A stretch of DNA of 52,959 nt from Rhizobiaceae bacterium (GTDB taxonomy: Bacteria; Pseudomonadota; Alphaproteobacteria; Rhizobiales; Rhizobiaceae): positions 1 through 52,959 of the forward strand of contig JANQMU010000103.1 of NCBI GenBank assembly GCA_028279875.1. The letters are read 5' to 3'. Of this stretch, positions 15,822 through 24,029 are shown piece after piece; position 1 is the first letter of the stretch, and every line of letters begins with the position of its first letter. Position numbers and translations under genes: made by a program. Below the pieces are notes generated by a model that was given only the letters and a program-made list of their open reading frames with translations, was not told where the DNA came from and did not search any database.

Positions 15822-18800
15822 ATGCTGCCTCGATATTTCATCGATCACCCGAAATTCGCTCTGGTCATCTCGATCATTGCCGCGCTGGTGGGAACCATCG
15901 CGATCTACCTCATCCCGATCGCCGAATATCCGGATGTCACGCCGCCGCAGATCGTGGTCAGTGCCAGCTATCCCGGCGCCAATGCCGAACTGATCGAGAA
16001 GGCGGTCGCCATTCCCATCGAGGAGCAGGTCAATGGTGTCGACAATATGCTGTATATGTCGTCAACCAGTTCGAACGCCGGCACTTATCAGCTGACGATT
16101 ACATTCGAGGTCGGAACCGACCCGGACATTGCGGCGGTCAATGTGCAAAACCGGGTGTCGCTGGCTGAACCTTTGCTCCCGGGGACCGTTACGCAGCAGG
16201 GCGTTTCGACAAAGAAGCAATCGGCCAACATGCTGCTTGTCATCAATCTGATATCCCCGGACGAGTCGCGCGACGCACTCTATCTGAGCAACTATGCGTC
16301 CATCCATATGCAGGATACGCTTGCCCGGATCCCCGGCGTCGGCGACGTTTCCCAGTTCGGCCCGCTTGACTACAGCATGCGGGTCTGGATGCGGCCGGAC
16401 CAGATGACGTCGCTCGGGCTGACGACGGCCGACGTCTCGGCGGCCATCCAGGCGCAGAATGTCCAGGCGACCGCCGGTCAGATCGGCGGGCCGCCCTTCG
16501 TCGGCGAGACCGATTTTCAGTTCACCCTGCAGGCCAGGGGTCTGTTGAACACGGTCGAGGAATTTCAGGACATCATCGTTTCCGGCGATTCATCGGGCCA
16601 GCTGGTGCGGCTCAAGGACATCGCCCGTGTCGAGCTTGGTTCACGGTCCTATGCGGCCTATTCGGCGCTCAACAACAAGCCGTCGGCGGCGATCGCCATT
16701 TATCAGGCGCCGGGCGCCAACGCCCTGGATGTGGCGAACAGCATCTATGCCGAACTGGAGGCTATGAAGGATGATTTCCCGGACGGTGTCGAATACCGGC
16801 TCCTTTATGACGTCACCAAAGCGGTGAGGGCCTCGATCCAGGAAATCATCCTGACGCTTGGCATCACAACGGTTCTGGTCGTTTCCGTCGTCTTCCTGTT
16901 CCTCATGAGCTGGCGGGCGGTCCTTGTTCCGGCCATTGCCATTCCGGTCTCGCTCCTGGGCACGCTGGCAATCCTCTTTCTGATCGGGTTCAGCGCCAAT
17001 CTGATCACGCTGTTCGGGATCATCCTGGCCATCACGCTGGTGGTGGATGACTCGATCGTCATCATCGAGAACACCGAACGGGTGATGGAGGAGGACAGCC
17101 TTGCGCCGCGCGAGGCAACGCTCAAGGCGATGGATCAGGTGACGCGGCCGATTATCGCGACGACATTCGTGCTGGCGGCGGTGTTCGTGCCGGTCTGCTT
17201 CTTCCCCGGCATTACCGGACGCATCTACCTGCAATTCGCGTTGACCATTACCGTTGCTTTCGGCCTGTCCGCCATCAACGCGCTGACTTTGGCCCCGGCC
17301 CTGTGTTCCATTCTGCTGCGCCCGTCAACCGGCAAGCCCGGTGGCTTCATGCGCGTTATTCCACGCACCGTCGACAGGGTTCGTGACGGCTATGTGTGGC
17401 TGGTGCGCAAGATGCTGCGGCACATGGTGGCTTCGCTGCTGGTCTTTGCAGCCTTTGTCGCCACCACGATCTATATGCTGAGCACCACGCCGACCGGGTT
17501 CATTCCACTGGAAGACAAAGGTGTCCTGTTCGTCAATGTTCAATTGCCGGAAGGCGCGTCGCTGCAGCGCTCCGGCGATGTCGCCAGGTCGCTTTCCACC
17601 CTGGCACGCGAGGTTGACGGCGTCACCGATGTGATCTCGGTCGCCGGGTTCAGCATCATTTCGGGAAACGGATCCAATTATGCGACCCTGATTCCCATTC
17701 TCGCGCCGTGGGACGAGCGGACGTCAAAGGAGACCCGGTGGTACAACATCCTTGCCACGCTGGACCGAAAGCTGGCGGCGGTGCCCGAGGCGACCTCATT
17801 CGTTTTCCCGCTTCCGCCGATCGACGGGCTGGGGATTTCCGGTGGTGTCACGGCGCAGATCCAGGACAACAAGGGCGCGAGCGTCGAGGAACTGGGTTCG
17901 GTGACCAACGCGGTTCTGTCCGCCGCCAACGCCAACCCGATCTTTCTTCAGTTGTTCAGCTCGCTGACGACCGGCGCGCCGCAATACACGGTATCGCTGG
18001 ATCGCGACAAGGCCGAGGCACTTGGCGCCAATGTCAGCGATATCTTCACGGCGCTGCAGGCCAATCTCGGTTCCATGTATATCAACAATTTTCTGCTTGA
18101 AGGGAAGATCTACTGGGTCATCCTGGCGGCCGAGGCGTCCCACCGCCAGTCGCTGAACGATATTGGCGACATTTACGTCAGGGGCTCGACGGGGGACATG
18201 ATCCCGCTCAGCACGCTGGTCAGCACGGAGCCGGTTCTGGGACCGGACTCGGTGACCCGCTATAATCTGGTGCGGTCCGCTGCCGTGCAGGGGCTGACCA
18301 GTACCGGCCACAGCACCGGAGAGGGCATTGCAGCCTTCAGAGAGATTACCGGCGAAACCCTGCCCAAGGGCTATTCCATCGAATGGACCGGGACGTCGCT
18401 GCAGGAGATCGAGGCCGGTTCCTTCGTCATTTACATCTTCCTGCTGGCGCTGACCTTCGCCTATCTTTGCCTCGTCGCCCAATATGAGAGCTGGACACTG
18501 CCAATCTCGGTGATGTGCTCAACGGTGTTTGCGGTCTTCGGCGCCGTGCTGCCTCTCTATTTCATTGCTGAACTGAACAACAACATCTATGCGCAGATCG
18601 GCATCGTGCTGCTGATCGGGCTGGCCGCGAAGAAAGCCATCATGCTGGTGGAGTTCTGCAAAAATCGCCGAGAGGAGGGGTTGAGCATCACCGAGGCGGC
18701 GATCAGCGCGGCCCATACGCGGTTTCGCCCTGTCACCATGACCGGGCTGTGTTTCATTGTCGGCGTTCTTCCGCTGGTGCTGGCCGATGGCGCCGGTGCC

Positions 18801-18962
18801 GCCAGCAGGGTTTCGATCGGTTTGCCGGTCTTCGCCGGCATGGTGATCGACAGCACGGTCGGCTTGCTGATGATCCCGGTGCTCTATGCGGCGATTCAAA
18901 CCGTGCGGGAACGGTACGGCAAGGCGCCGCCGGCGACGGCGGCGGAAAAGACAAGCGCTTGA
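15822..18962 (+). CDS. RND multidrug efflux pump, HAE1 family (AcrB/MexB type)
   Basis: Inner-membrane proton/drug antiporter of 1046 residues, full size for the HAE1 family. It starts MLPRYFIDHPKFALVISII (cytoplasmic amphipathic start and first helix), then the porter region with YPGANAELIEKAVAIPIEEQ. The proton relay aspartates are D409-D410 in LVVDDSIVIIENTERV, equivalent to D407/D408 of AcrB. The second half repeats the layout and contains GIVLLIGLAAKKAIMLVEF with the relay lysine region. It follows its adaptor by 15 bp and is convergent with dinB. Substrates cannot be read from sequence. Confidence 0.95.
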   Translation: MLPRYFIDHPKFALVISIIAALVGTIAIYLIPIAEYPDVTPPQIVVSASYPGANAELIEKAVAIPIEEQVNGVDNMLYMSSTSSNAGTYQLTITFEVGTDPDIAAVNVQNRVSLAEPLLPGTVTQQGVSTKKQSANMLLVINLISPDESRDALYLSNYASIHMQDTLARIPGVGDVSQFGPLDYSMRVWMRPDQMTSLGLTTADVSAAIQAQNVQATAGQIGGPPFVGETDFQFTLQARGLLNTVEEFQDIIVSGDSSGQLVRLKDIARVELGSRSYAAYSALNNKPSAAIAIYQAPGANALDVANSIYAELEAMKDDFPDGVEYRLLYDVTKAVRASIQEIILTLGITTVLVVSVVFLFLMSWRAVLVPAIAIPVSLLGTLAILFLIGFSANLITLFGIILAITLVVDDSIVIIENTERVMEEDSLAPREATLKAMDQVTRPIIATTFVLAAVFVPVCFFPGITGRIYLQFALTITVAFGLSAINALTLAPALCSILLRPSTGKPGGFMRVIPRTVDRVRDGYVWLVRKMLRHMVASLLVFAAFVATTIYMLSTTPTGFIPLEDKGVLFVNVQLPEGASLQRSGDVARSLSTLAREVDGVTDVISVAGFSIISGNGSNYATLIPILAPWDERTSKETRWYNILATLDRKLAAVPEATSFVFPLPPIDGLGISGGVTAQIQDNKGASVEELGSVTNAVLSAANANPIFLQLFSSLTTGAPQYTVSLDRDKAEALGANVSDIFTALQANLGSMYINNFLLEGKIYWVILAAEASHRQSLNDIGDIYVRGSTGDMIPLSTLVSTEPVLGPDSVTRYNLVRSAAVQGLTSTGHSTGEGIAAFREITGETLPKGYSIEWTGTSLQEIEAGSFVIYIFLLALTFAYLCLVAQYESWTLPISVMCSTVFAVFGAVLPLYFIAELNNNIYAQIGIVLLIGLAAKKAIMLVEFCKNRREEGLSITEAAISAAHTRFRPVTMTGLCFIVGVLPLVLADGAGAASRVSIGLPVFAGMVIDSTVGLLMIPVLYAAIQTVRERYGKAPPATAAEKTSA

Positions 18963-18974
18963 CGGCAGGCCGGG

Positions 18975-20312
18975 CTACTGTAGATCGGTCTCCTCGCCGG
19001 GATCCCTGTCGCGCTGCGGCGCGGCGGCCGACCGCCTGCCGAATGTGTAACCGGTTTCGACAGCCTGCCGGCCGAACCTGTCGCGCACCTTGTCGATGGC
19101 GTGCTCGGCGATGGCCCGTTTGGTAGCGCCCTGATCCACCAGGTCCGGCGGGTCGGCGAGGTCGGCTTTCGTCAGGTCGGACACGCCGATCCCGAGCAGG
19201 CGGTATTTCGTGCCGTCCATTTCCCGTTCCAGCAGGGCGAGGCCCGTGCGAAAGATGCGATCGGCCAGGCAGGTCGGATCGTCGAGCCGGCGGTTGCGTG
19301 TCCTGATCCTGAAGTCGGCGCTCTTCAGTTTCAGGACGATCGTGTGCCCGGCCATGTCGTTTTTCTTCAGGCGCCGCGAGACCTTCTCGGACAGGGATCG
19401 CAGGATCGGCACCAGCGTTTCGCGGTCGGCATGATCGTCGTTGAACGTGGTTTCAGAGGAGATGCTCTTGGCGGTGTCACGGGTATGGACCTGGCGGGCA
19501 TCCTGGCCGCGCGACAGGCGAAACAGACGCTGGCCGATGGCACCATAACGCCGCATCAGCAGGCTTTCATCCATCAGCTGGAGCTGGCCGATCGTGGTGA
19601 TTCCGTCCCTTTCCAGTGACGCCGCGAGCGCCTTGCCGACACCCCAGATCTTCGTCACCGGCTGGACTTTCAGGAAGTCGAGGGCTTCGGCTTCGCCGAT
19701 GATGGAAAAGCCGCGCGGCTTTTCCAGATCCGAGGCGACCTTCGCCAGAAACTTGCAGTAGGAAAGGCCGATGGAGACAGTGATGCCGATCTCGTCTTCA
19801 ACGCGTTTGGCGAACCGCGCCAGCGTGCGGGCCGGTGGGTTGCGGTGCAGGGCCTCGGTGCCGGCCAGTTCGAGGAAGGCCTCGTCGATCGATATCGGCT
19901 GCACGAGCGGGGTCAGTTCCTCCATCATCTGGCGCACTTCGCGCCCGACCCGGCTGTATTTTTCCATGTCGGGCCTGACCACAACGGCCTCCGGGCAGGC
20001 TTTGAGGGCCTTGAACATCGGCATCGCCGAATGAACCCCCTTGATCCGCGCCAGATAGCAGGCTGTCGACACGACGCCGCGTTTGCCGCCGCCGATGATC
20101 AGCGGCTTGTCCGCCAGTTCCGGATTGTCGCGTTTCTCTACGGTCGCGTAGAAGGCATCGCAATCGATATGGGCGACCGTCAGCCCGTAGAGCTCATCAT
20201 GGCGCAGCACGCGTGGGCTGCCGCAGGCATCGCACCGGCGGACATGCCGGGTCAGATAGGCAAGGCAGTCACGGCAGAACCCGAAATCGGGATTGTGGTC
20301 ACTGGCTGTCAT
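18975..20312 (-). CDS. dinB: DNA polymerase IV (Y-family translesion polymerase), zinc-ribbon form
   Basis: Translesion polymerase of 445 residues. An N-terminal extension holds a CX2C-X10-CX2C zinc ribbon (Cys13, 16, 27, 30), followed by the Y-family palm with AHIDCDAFYATVEKRDNPEL (catalytic Asp50) and SIDEAFLEL (Asp143, Glu144). Next come the thumb helix-hairpin-helix WGVGKALAASLERDGITTIG and the little finger. The tail ends EETDLQ and carries no clear beta-clamp motif beyond that. The frame is open to 20375, but the ATG at 20312 fits the zinc-ribbon start, and an exact LexA box lies just upstream, ending 13 bp before it. It is downstream of the HAD gene with an 88-bp gap, so it can be expressed both by read-through and from its own SOS promoter. 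Confidence 0.95.
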   Translation of the reverse strand: MTASDHNPDFGFCRDCLAYLTRHVRRCDACGSPRVLRHDELYGLTVAHIDCDAFYATVEKRDNPELADKPLIIGGGKRGVVSTACYLARIKGVHSAMPMFKALKACPEAVVVRPDMEKYSRVGREVRQMMEELTPLVQPISIDEAFLELAGTEALHRNPPARTLARFAKRVEDEIGITVSIGLSYCKFLAKVASDLEKPRGFSIIGEAEALDFLKVQPVTKIWGVGKALAASLERDGITTIGQLQLMDESLLMRRYGAIGQRLFRLSRGQDARQVHTRDTAKSISSETTFNDDHADRETLVPILRSLSEKVSRRLKKNDMAGHTIVLKLKSADFRIRTRNRRLDDPTCLADRIFRTGLALLEREMDGTKYRLLGIGVSDLTKADLADPPDLVDQGATKRAIAEHAIDKVRDRFGRQAVETGYTFGRRSAAAPQRDRDPGEETDLQ

Positions 20313-20325
20313 AGCGGCAACCGCG

Positions 20326-20340
20326 GAACAAAGGTTGAAC
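20326..20340 (-). promoter_or_regulatory. LexA box upstream of dinB
   Basis: On the coding (minus) strand the sequence is GTTCAACCTTTGTTC, an exact GTTC-N7-GTTC. It sits 13 bp from the dinB ATG, so LexA would block the promoter and start region. It is the second exact box of this type in the window. Confidence 0.85.
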
Positions 20341-20400
20341 AAATAAGACTTACGACGGTTCCGGCGGCCGATCAAGTCTACGCTGTTGTGGCCAATGAAC

Positions 20401-21066
20401 CTATGCGTCGGTTTGCCCGTCTTCGACGCGTCCTGTGATGACCGCCTCGATTTCGGACCAGTTCGAGGCCACAGTGACGTCCTCGCCCGGATGTGGCGCC
20501 AGGGCCCGGAAGGTGCCGTTGGCCATGTAGTGGAGCAGATTGGCGGCCGGCACGTGCCGTTTGGCCGAGCGCAGATTGTGCGGCATGTCGTCGATGAAAA
20601 ATAGCGGTTGGGGCCGGTCGTCGTGCAGCCTCTCGATCAGCGGGCCCTTGTCCCGGTCGGCCGCGACCAGCGGGAAGGGGAGGTCATGCCTGTCCAGAAG
20701 AGCACGGCGAACATCGTAATGGCGCGCCGGCATTGCCGTCAGGAAGAGGATATCGGCAAATTCGGAAAGTGCCGCCAGACACGCGGATGCCCGGTCCGCC
20801 GGCTCCTGCCACTCCAACTGGCTGGCGTAAAAGGCTTCGAGCAGGCTGCCGACATTGCCGGGTGGTGTCTCGGCGCCCGTCTCGAGCGAAACGATGTTTC
20901 CGGTCAGGTGGAAGGAGCGGGGCAGCAATTCGTGGCCGCGGGATTTCAGAAAGGCGTTGAACGGGGTCAGGAATTCAAGCACCACCTCATCGACATCGCA
21001 GACGATCAGCGGCCGCGCGCCCAATCGAACGTCGCTCAAGCCCTTCGTTTCGGCTGTCTCCGTCAT
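20401..21066 (-). CDS. HAD-superfamily hydrolase
   Basis: Haloacid dehalogenase-like phosphatase of 221 residues. Motif I is CDVDEVV (nucleophile Asp24, acid/base Asp26), motif II the Thr in LTAMPARHYDVRR, motif III the Lys in AADRDKGPLIERL, and motif IV FIDDMPHNL. The cap is small and inserted between motifs I and II. It overlaps the upstream DUF3572 gene by 4 bp (ATGA type), so the two are translationally coupled; dinB follows. Substrate unknown: a small phosphometabolite or damaged nucleotide would fit the repair neighbourhood, but that is inference. Confidence 0.87.
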   Translation of the reverse strand: MTETAETKGLSDVRLGARPLIVCDVDEVVLEFLTPFNAFLKSRGHELLPRSFHLTGNIVSLETGAETPPGNVGSLLEAFYASQLEWQEPADRASACLAALSEFADILFLTAMPARHYDVRRALLDRHDLPFPLVAADRDKGPLIERLHDDRPQPLFFIDDMPHNLRSAKRHVPAANLLHYMANGTFRALAPHPGEDVTVASNWSEIEAVITGRVEDGQTDA

Positions 21067-21368
21067 GGATCCCCGTCGGGCTCCGGTGCGCCTTCAAGGC
21101 GCTGCCAGATCTCCACCACCCGTTCGGGGGCGACATCGCGCGCCTCGCAATAGGCCATCAGCGTCGGTTCGTGACTCATCAGAAAGGCGAGAACCCCGGA
21201 GTGGAATCCCGGCTCCCGCGAGGCCTGGCGAAGGGTGTCCGCCGAAAGGCCCGAAAGCGCCAGGAAGCGGTTCATCAGCGTTTCGTCCGTGGCAATCCAG
21301 CCAAGGATATCGGCGCAAAGACCCTCGGTTTCGAATTTGTTTTCGCTTTTGAATCGATTTGTGTGCAT
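21063..21368 (-). CDS. DUF3572 family protein
   Basis: Small protein of 101 residues that I recognise as the DUF3572 family of alphaproteobacteria. The body is LCADILGWIATDETLMNRFL, then SGLSADTLRQASREPGFHSG, VLAFLMSHEPTLMAYC and VVEIWQRLEG: a compact all-helical protein with no membrane segment. No function is known to me. The frame continues open upstream to 22499, but that stretch is only the antisense of divK and pleD; the ATG at 21368 gives the conserved start. It is divergent from divK with 123 bp between starts, and its stop overlaps the start of the HAD hydrolase by 4 bp, so DUF3572, HAD and dinB form one operon. Confidence 0.85.
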   Translation of the reverse strand: MHTNRFKSENKFETEGLCADILGWIATDETLMNRFLALSGLSADTLRQASREPGFHSGVLAFLMSHEPTLMAYCEARDVAPERVVEIWQRLEGAPEPDGDP

Positions 21369-21491
21369 GAGTTTGCTTTTCCTCAACCAAATCGCGCTAT
21401 GGTCACAGGACGTGGCCGATTGTCCCTGTCGGCGGCAGCATACCGGCTGGTGAACCAGGGGCAAGTGTCGAACGCGGGCGGAGCGCCGGAT

Positions 21492-21863
21492 ATGCCGAAA
21501 CGGGTGATGATTGTCGAGGACAACGAGCTCAATATGAAGCTGTTTCGCGATCTGATCGAAGCGTCCGGCTACGATACGATCCAGACGCGCAACGGTCTTG
21601 AGGCTCTGGATCTGGCGCGTGAGCACCGTCCGGACCTGATCCTGATGGACATTCAGCTGCCGGAGGTCTCGGGTCTCGAGGTCACCAAATGGCTGAAGGA
21701 AGATGATGAACTGCACGCCATTCCGATTATCGCGGTGACGGCGTTTGCAATGAAGGGTGATGAGGAGCGCATACGGCAAGGGGGCTGTGAGGCGTATATG
21801 TCCAAACCGATTTCGGTTCCGAAATTCGTGGAGACGATAAAGACGTATCTGGGCGACGCCTGA
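21492..21863 (+). CDS. divK: Single-domain response regulator DivK
   Basis: Cell-cycle response regulator made of one receiver domain, 123 residues. The acidic pocket is MPKRVMIVEDNELNMKLF, the phospho-acceptor Asp53 lies in LILMDIQLPEVSG, the switch Thr in AVTAFAMKGDEE and the Lys in YMSKPISV. In Caulobacter and rhizobia DivK is phosphorylated by DivJ/PleC and acts on DivL to lower CtrA activity. GCGGAG precedes the ATG at 21492; the frame is open further upstream, but that part overlaps the divergent DUF3572 gene and is not conserved. pleD follows after 19 bp, the standard divK-pleD operon. Confidence 0.95.
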   Translation: MPKRVMIVEDNELNMKLFRDLIEASGYDTIQTRNGLEALDLAREHRPDLILMDIQLPEVSGLEVTKWLKEDDELHAIPIIAVTAFAMKGDEERIRQGGCEAYMSKPISVPKFVETIKTYLGDA

Positions 21864-21882
21864 TTGAGAGGATTGATCTGTA

Positions 21883-23259
21883 ATGACTGCCCGCATATTG
21901 GTCGTCGATGACATACCGGCAAATGTCAAATTGCTGGAAGCCCGCCTCCTGGCCGAATATTTCGAGGTCCTGACGGCGAGCAATGGCGAAGAGGCGCTTC
22001 GGGTCTGCGAGGGCGGCCTGATCGATCTGGTCCTGCTCGATATCATGATGCCCGGCATGGACGGCTTCGAAGTGTGCCAGCGGTTGAAGGCCAATCCGAC
22101 CACCATGCATATTCCCGTCGTCATGGTGACCGCGCTCGACCAGCCCTCGGACCGGGTCAAGGGGCTGAGCGCCGGCGCCGACGATTTCCTGACCAAGCCG
22201 GTCAATGACCTGCAGCTCATGGCCCGGGTCAAGAGCCTGGTTCGCCTGAAAACACTGACCGATGAACTGCGCATCCGGGCGCAGACGGCCAAGGATATCG
22301 GCCTCGAGGCCCTGCTGGATTCTGGAGGGCTGGAGGACAATGAAAAGGGCCTGACGCTGCTGGTGGACGGGCGCTCGAACTCGCAGGACCGGATCTCGCA
22401 AATTCTTCGCAAGACTGCCGATGTCACGGTGATGTCCGATCCGCAGACTGCGTTGTTCGAGGCCGCCGAGCGGCCATACGAACTGGCGGTGGTGAGCACG
22501 AATTTCCGGCATTACGATCCGCTTCGGCTGTGTTCGCAGCTTCGCTCGCTGGAGCGGACGCGCTTCATTCCGCTGTTGCTGGTCTGCGAACAGGGTGAGG
22601 AGGAGATGGTCAACCGGGCCTTGGAACTCGGGGTTAATGACTATATCATCCGTCCCGTGGAGCCGAACGAGCTGATCGCGCGATGCAAGACACAGTTCCG
22701 CCGCAAACGCTATAATGACCGGCTGCGTTCCAGTGTCCAGCACACGATCGAACTGGCAGTAACCGACCCGTTGACCGGCCTCTATAATCGCCGCTATCTC
22801 GATACCCACATGCAGGTGCTGATGGAGCGCTCAACCGCCCGGGAGCGGCCGCTTTCGGTGCTGGTGATCGACATCGACCGGTTCAAGGCTGTCAATGATG
22901 TCCATGGCCATGATGTCGGGGATGTGGTGATCCGTGAATTCGCCAAGAGAATTCGTCTGACGATACGCGGCATCGACCTGGCATGCCGGTTTGGCGGCGA
23001 GGAGTTCGTCGTCGTTCTGCCGGACACGGACGCCGATACGGCGCAGGCGATCGCCGAGCGCCTGCGCGAGCGCATTGCCTCTTCGCCATTTGAAGTCGGC
23101 AAGGACGGGCTGCGCCTCGATATCACGGCGTCGGTCGGCCTCTCGGCGCTGTCCCGGTCGGGCGAAACGGCGGACCTGCTGCTCAAACGGGCTGATATGG
23201 CGCTTTACGAGGCGAAGAATGCGGGACGCAACCGGGTCGTTGCAAAACAGGCTGCCTGA
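21883..23259 (+). CDS. pleD: Response regulator and diguanylate cyclase PleD
   Basis: Makes cyclic-di-GMP from two GTP when phosphorylated. The 458 residues comprise a first receiver domain with phospho-acceptor Asp53 in LVLLDIMMPGMDG, a second degenerate receiver (about 155-275) that serves dimerisation, and a GGDEF domain from about 285. The active site is GGEEF at 371-375, and an intact inhibitory site RGID (R362-x-x-D365) lies five residues before it, so product inhibition should be retained. The layout and residue positions match Caulobacter PleD closely. It is 19 bp downstream of divK and should control polar differentiation or the motile-sessile switch. Confidence 0.96.
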   Translation: MTARILVVDDIPANVKLLEARLLAEYFEVLTASNGEEALRVCEGGLIDLVLLDIMMPGMDGFEVCQRLKANPTTMHIPVVMVTALDQPSDRVKGLSAGADDFLTKPVNDLQLMARVKSLVRLKTLTDELRIRAQTAKDIGLEALLDSGGLEDNEKGLTLLVDGRSNSQDRISQILRKTADVTVMSDPQTALFEAAERPYELAVVSTNFRHYDPLRLCSQLRSLERTRFIPLLLVCEQGEEEMVNRALELGVNDYIIRPVEPNELIARCKTQFRRKRYNDRLRSSVQHTIELAVTDPLTGLYNRRYLDTHMQVLMERSTARERPLSVLVIDIDRFKAVNDVHGHDVGDVVIREFAKRIRLTIRGIDLACRFGGEEFVVVLPDTDADTAQAIAERLRERIASSPFEVGKDGLRLDITASVGLSALSRSGETADLLLKRADMALYEAKNAGRNRVVAKQAA

Positions 23260-23733
23260 GCGGCGGCCGCCGCCGGTCACCGCAGCGCTGATTCCTCACA
23301 GGGTGTGGATTGTGATCCCGATATGACGGATTCCCAGTTCGGGGCTTGACAGGGCCAGCAGCCCGACGGCTTCGACGCCGGGAGTCAATCGCTTGATTCT
23401 TAAGGTCAATTGCGGGCGGCCCGGTGGCGCCGTTTACCATTCCGACAAACGTTTAGACCAAACGGTTAAGAAAACGTTGATTTTTTTTCGACAATGGGCA
23501 AATGTTGTGGACAGAGGCAAGCGTAAAAGACTGCTAGTTTCGCTTGCGTCAGGTTGATTCGACTACCCCATGTTGCTCAGGTCCGCCGCATCTCCTGGGT
23601 CGTGGGGTTGGCTGGTCGGCGCCAGGATTTGTGGCCTCCTCGTACCGCAGCCTGTGCCGGCCAGCCCCCGAACAAAAGGACGCTTCGAACACGAAGCGGC
23701 CTTCTTGCTGTTCGGAGCTAACGGAACGATCGT
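23260..23733. other. Intergenic region between pleD and rpmG (convergent) with several hairpins
   Basis: No protein gene is convincing here. The stretch has an AT-rich part with AAACGTTT-AGACC-AAACGGTT followed after 11 bp by an eight-T run (about 23443-23491), a possible pleD terminator. A 10-bp stem with a one-base bulge, GCAAGCG(T)AAA/TTTCGCTTGC, lies at about 23519-23548. Next comes CCAGG/CCTGG-rich structured DNA and finally the rpmG terminator. A TTGATT tract before the 10-bp stem could be a -35 element, so a plus-strand small RNA from about 23510 is possible. Confidence 0.35.
23676..23703 (-). terminator. Intrinsic terminator of rpmG
   Basis: CGCTTCG-AACA-CGAAGCG forms a perfect 7-bp stem, extended past one mismatch by AAGG/CCTT. 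On the minus strand it is followed by TTTTGTTC, so it ends the rpmG transcript about 30 bp after the stop codon. Confidence 0.65.
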
Positions 23734-23901
23734 CTATTTGATCTTGGCTTCCTTGAATTCCACGTGCTTTTTGACGACCGGATCATATTTCGTCTTGACC
23801 ATTTTCTCGGTCATGGTCCGGCTGTTCTTCTTGGTCACATAGAAGAAGCCCGTATCCGCGGTGGACTGCAGCTTGATTTTGATGGTCGTGGCTTTGGCCA
23901 T
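23734..23901 (-). CDS. rpmG: 50S ribosomal protein L33
   Basis: Small basic protein of 55 residues of the large ribosomal subunit. The whole length matches bacterial L33: start MAKATTIKIKLQSTADTGFF, then YVTKKNSRTMTEKM and the C-terminal KYDPVVKKHVEFKEAKI. It lacks the CXXC pairs of the zinc-binding version, as usual in alphaproteobacteria. The start at 23901 follows AGGCAAG. A TTGACA promoter lies about 92-120 bp upstream, and a GC-rich stem lies in the leader between the two. Confidence 0.97.
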   Translation of the reverse strand: MAKATTIKIKLQSTADTGFFYVTKKNSRTMTEKMVKTKYDPVVKKHVEFKEAKIK

Positions 23902-23992
23902 TGTCTTGCCTGTTCTGGTGCGGGGTCTTGTCTGCTGTTCAATAAATGAAGCCGCGGACAGCCGGTGCCGTCTGCGGCGAAATTCTGAGCGG

Positions 23993-24020
23993 AACCTACA
24001 AATCACGCGGTAAATGTCAA
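23993..24020 (-). promoter_or_regulatory. Probable sigma-70 promoter of rpmG
   Basis: On the minus strand TTGACA (24020-24015) is separated by 16 bp from TAGGTT (23998-23993). The -35 is perfect and the -10 is weak. The leader downstream carries GCCGC-x-GAC/GTC-x-GCGGC (23951-23978) followed by a T-rich tract, which might serve as an attenuator. Confidence 0.5.
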
Positions 24021-24029
24021 GCCAATTCG

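Noticed and set aside
14547..15848. 433-codon minus-strand open frame
   Set aside because: Antisense to the RND adaptor gene, with no family features.
21369..22499. Upstream extension of the DUF3572 frame to a 478-residue protein
   Set aside because: The extra residues are antisense to divK and pleD and resemble nothing; only the last 101 codons match a family.
23544..23842. Open frames of 65 and 90 codons between pleD and rpmG
   Set aside because: They overlap the rpmG terminator or are antisense to rpmG and have no ribosome binding site.
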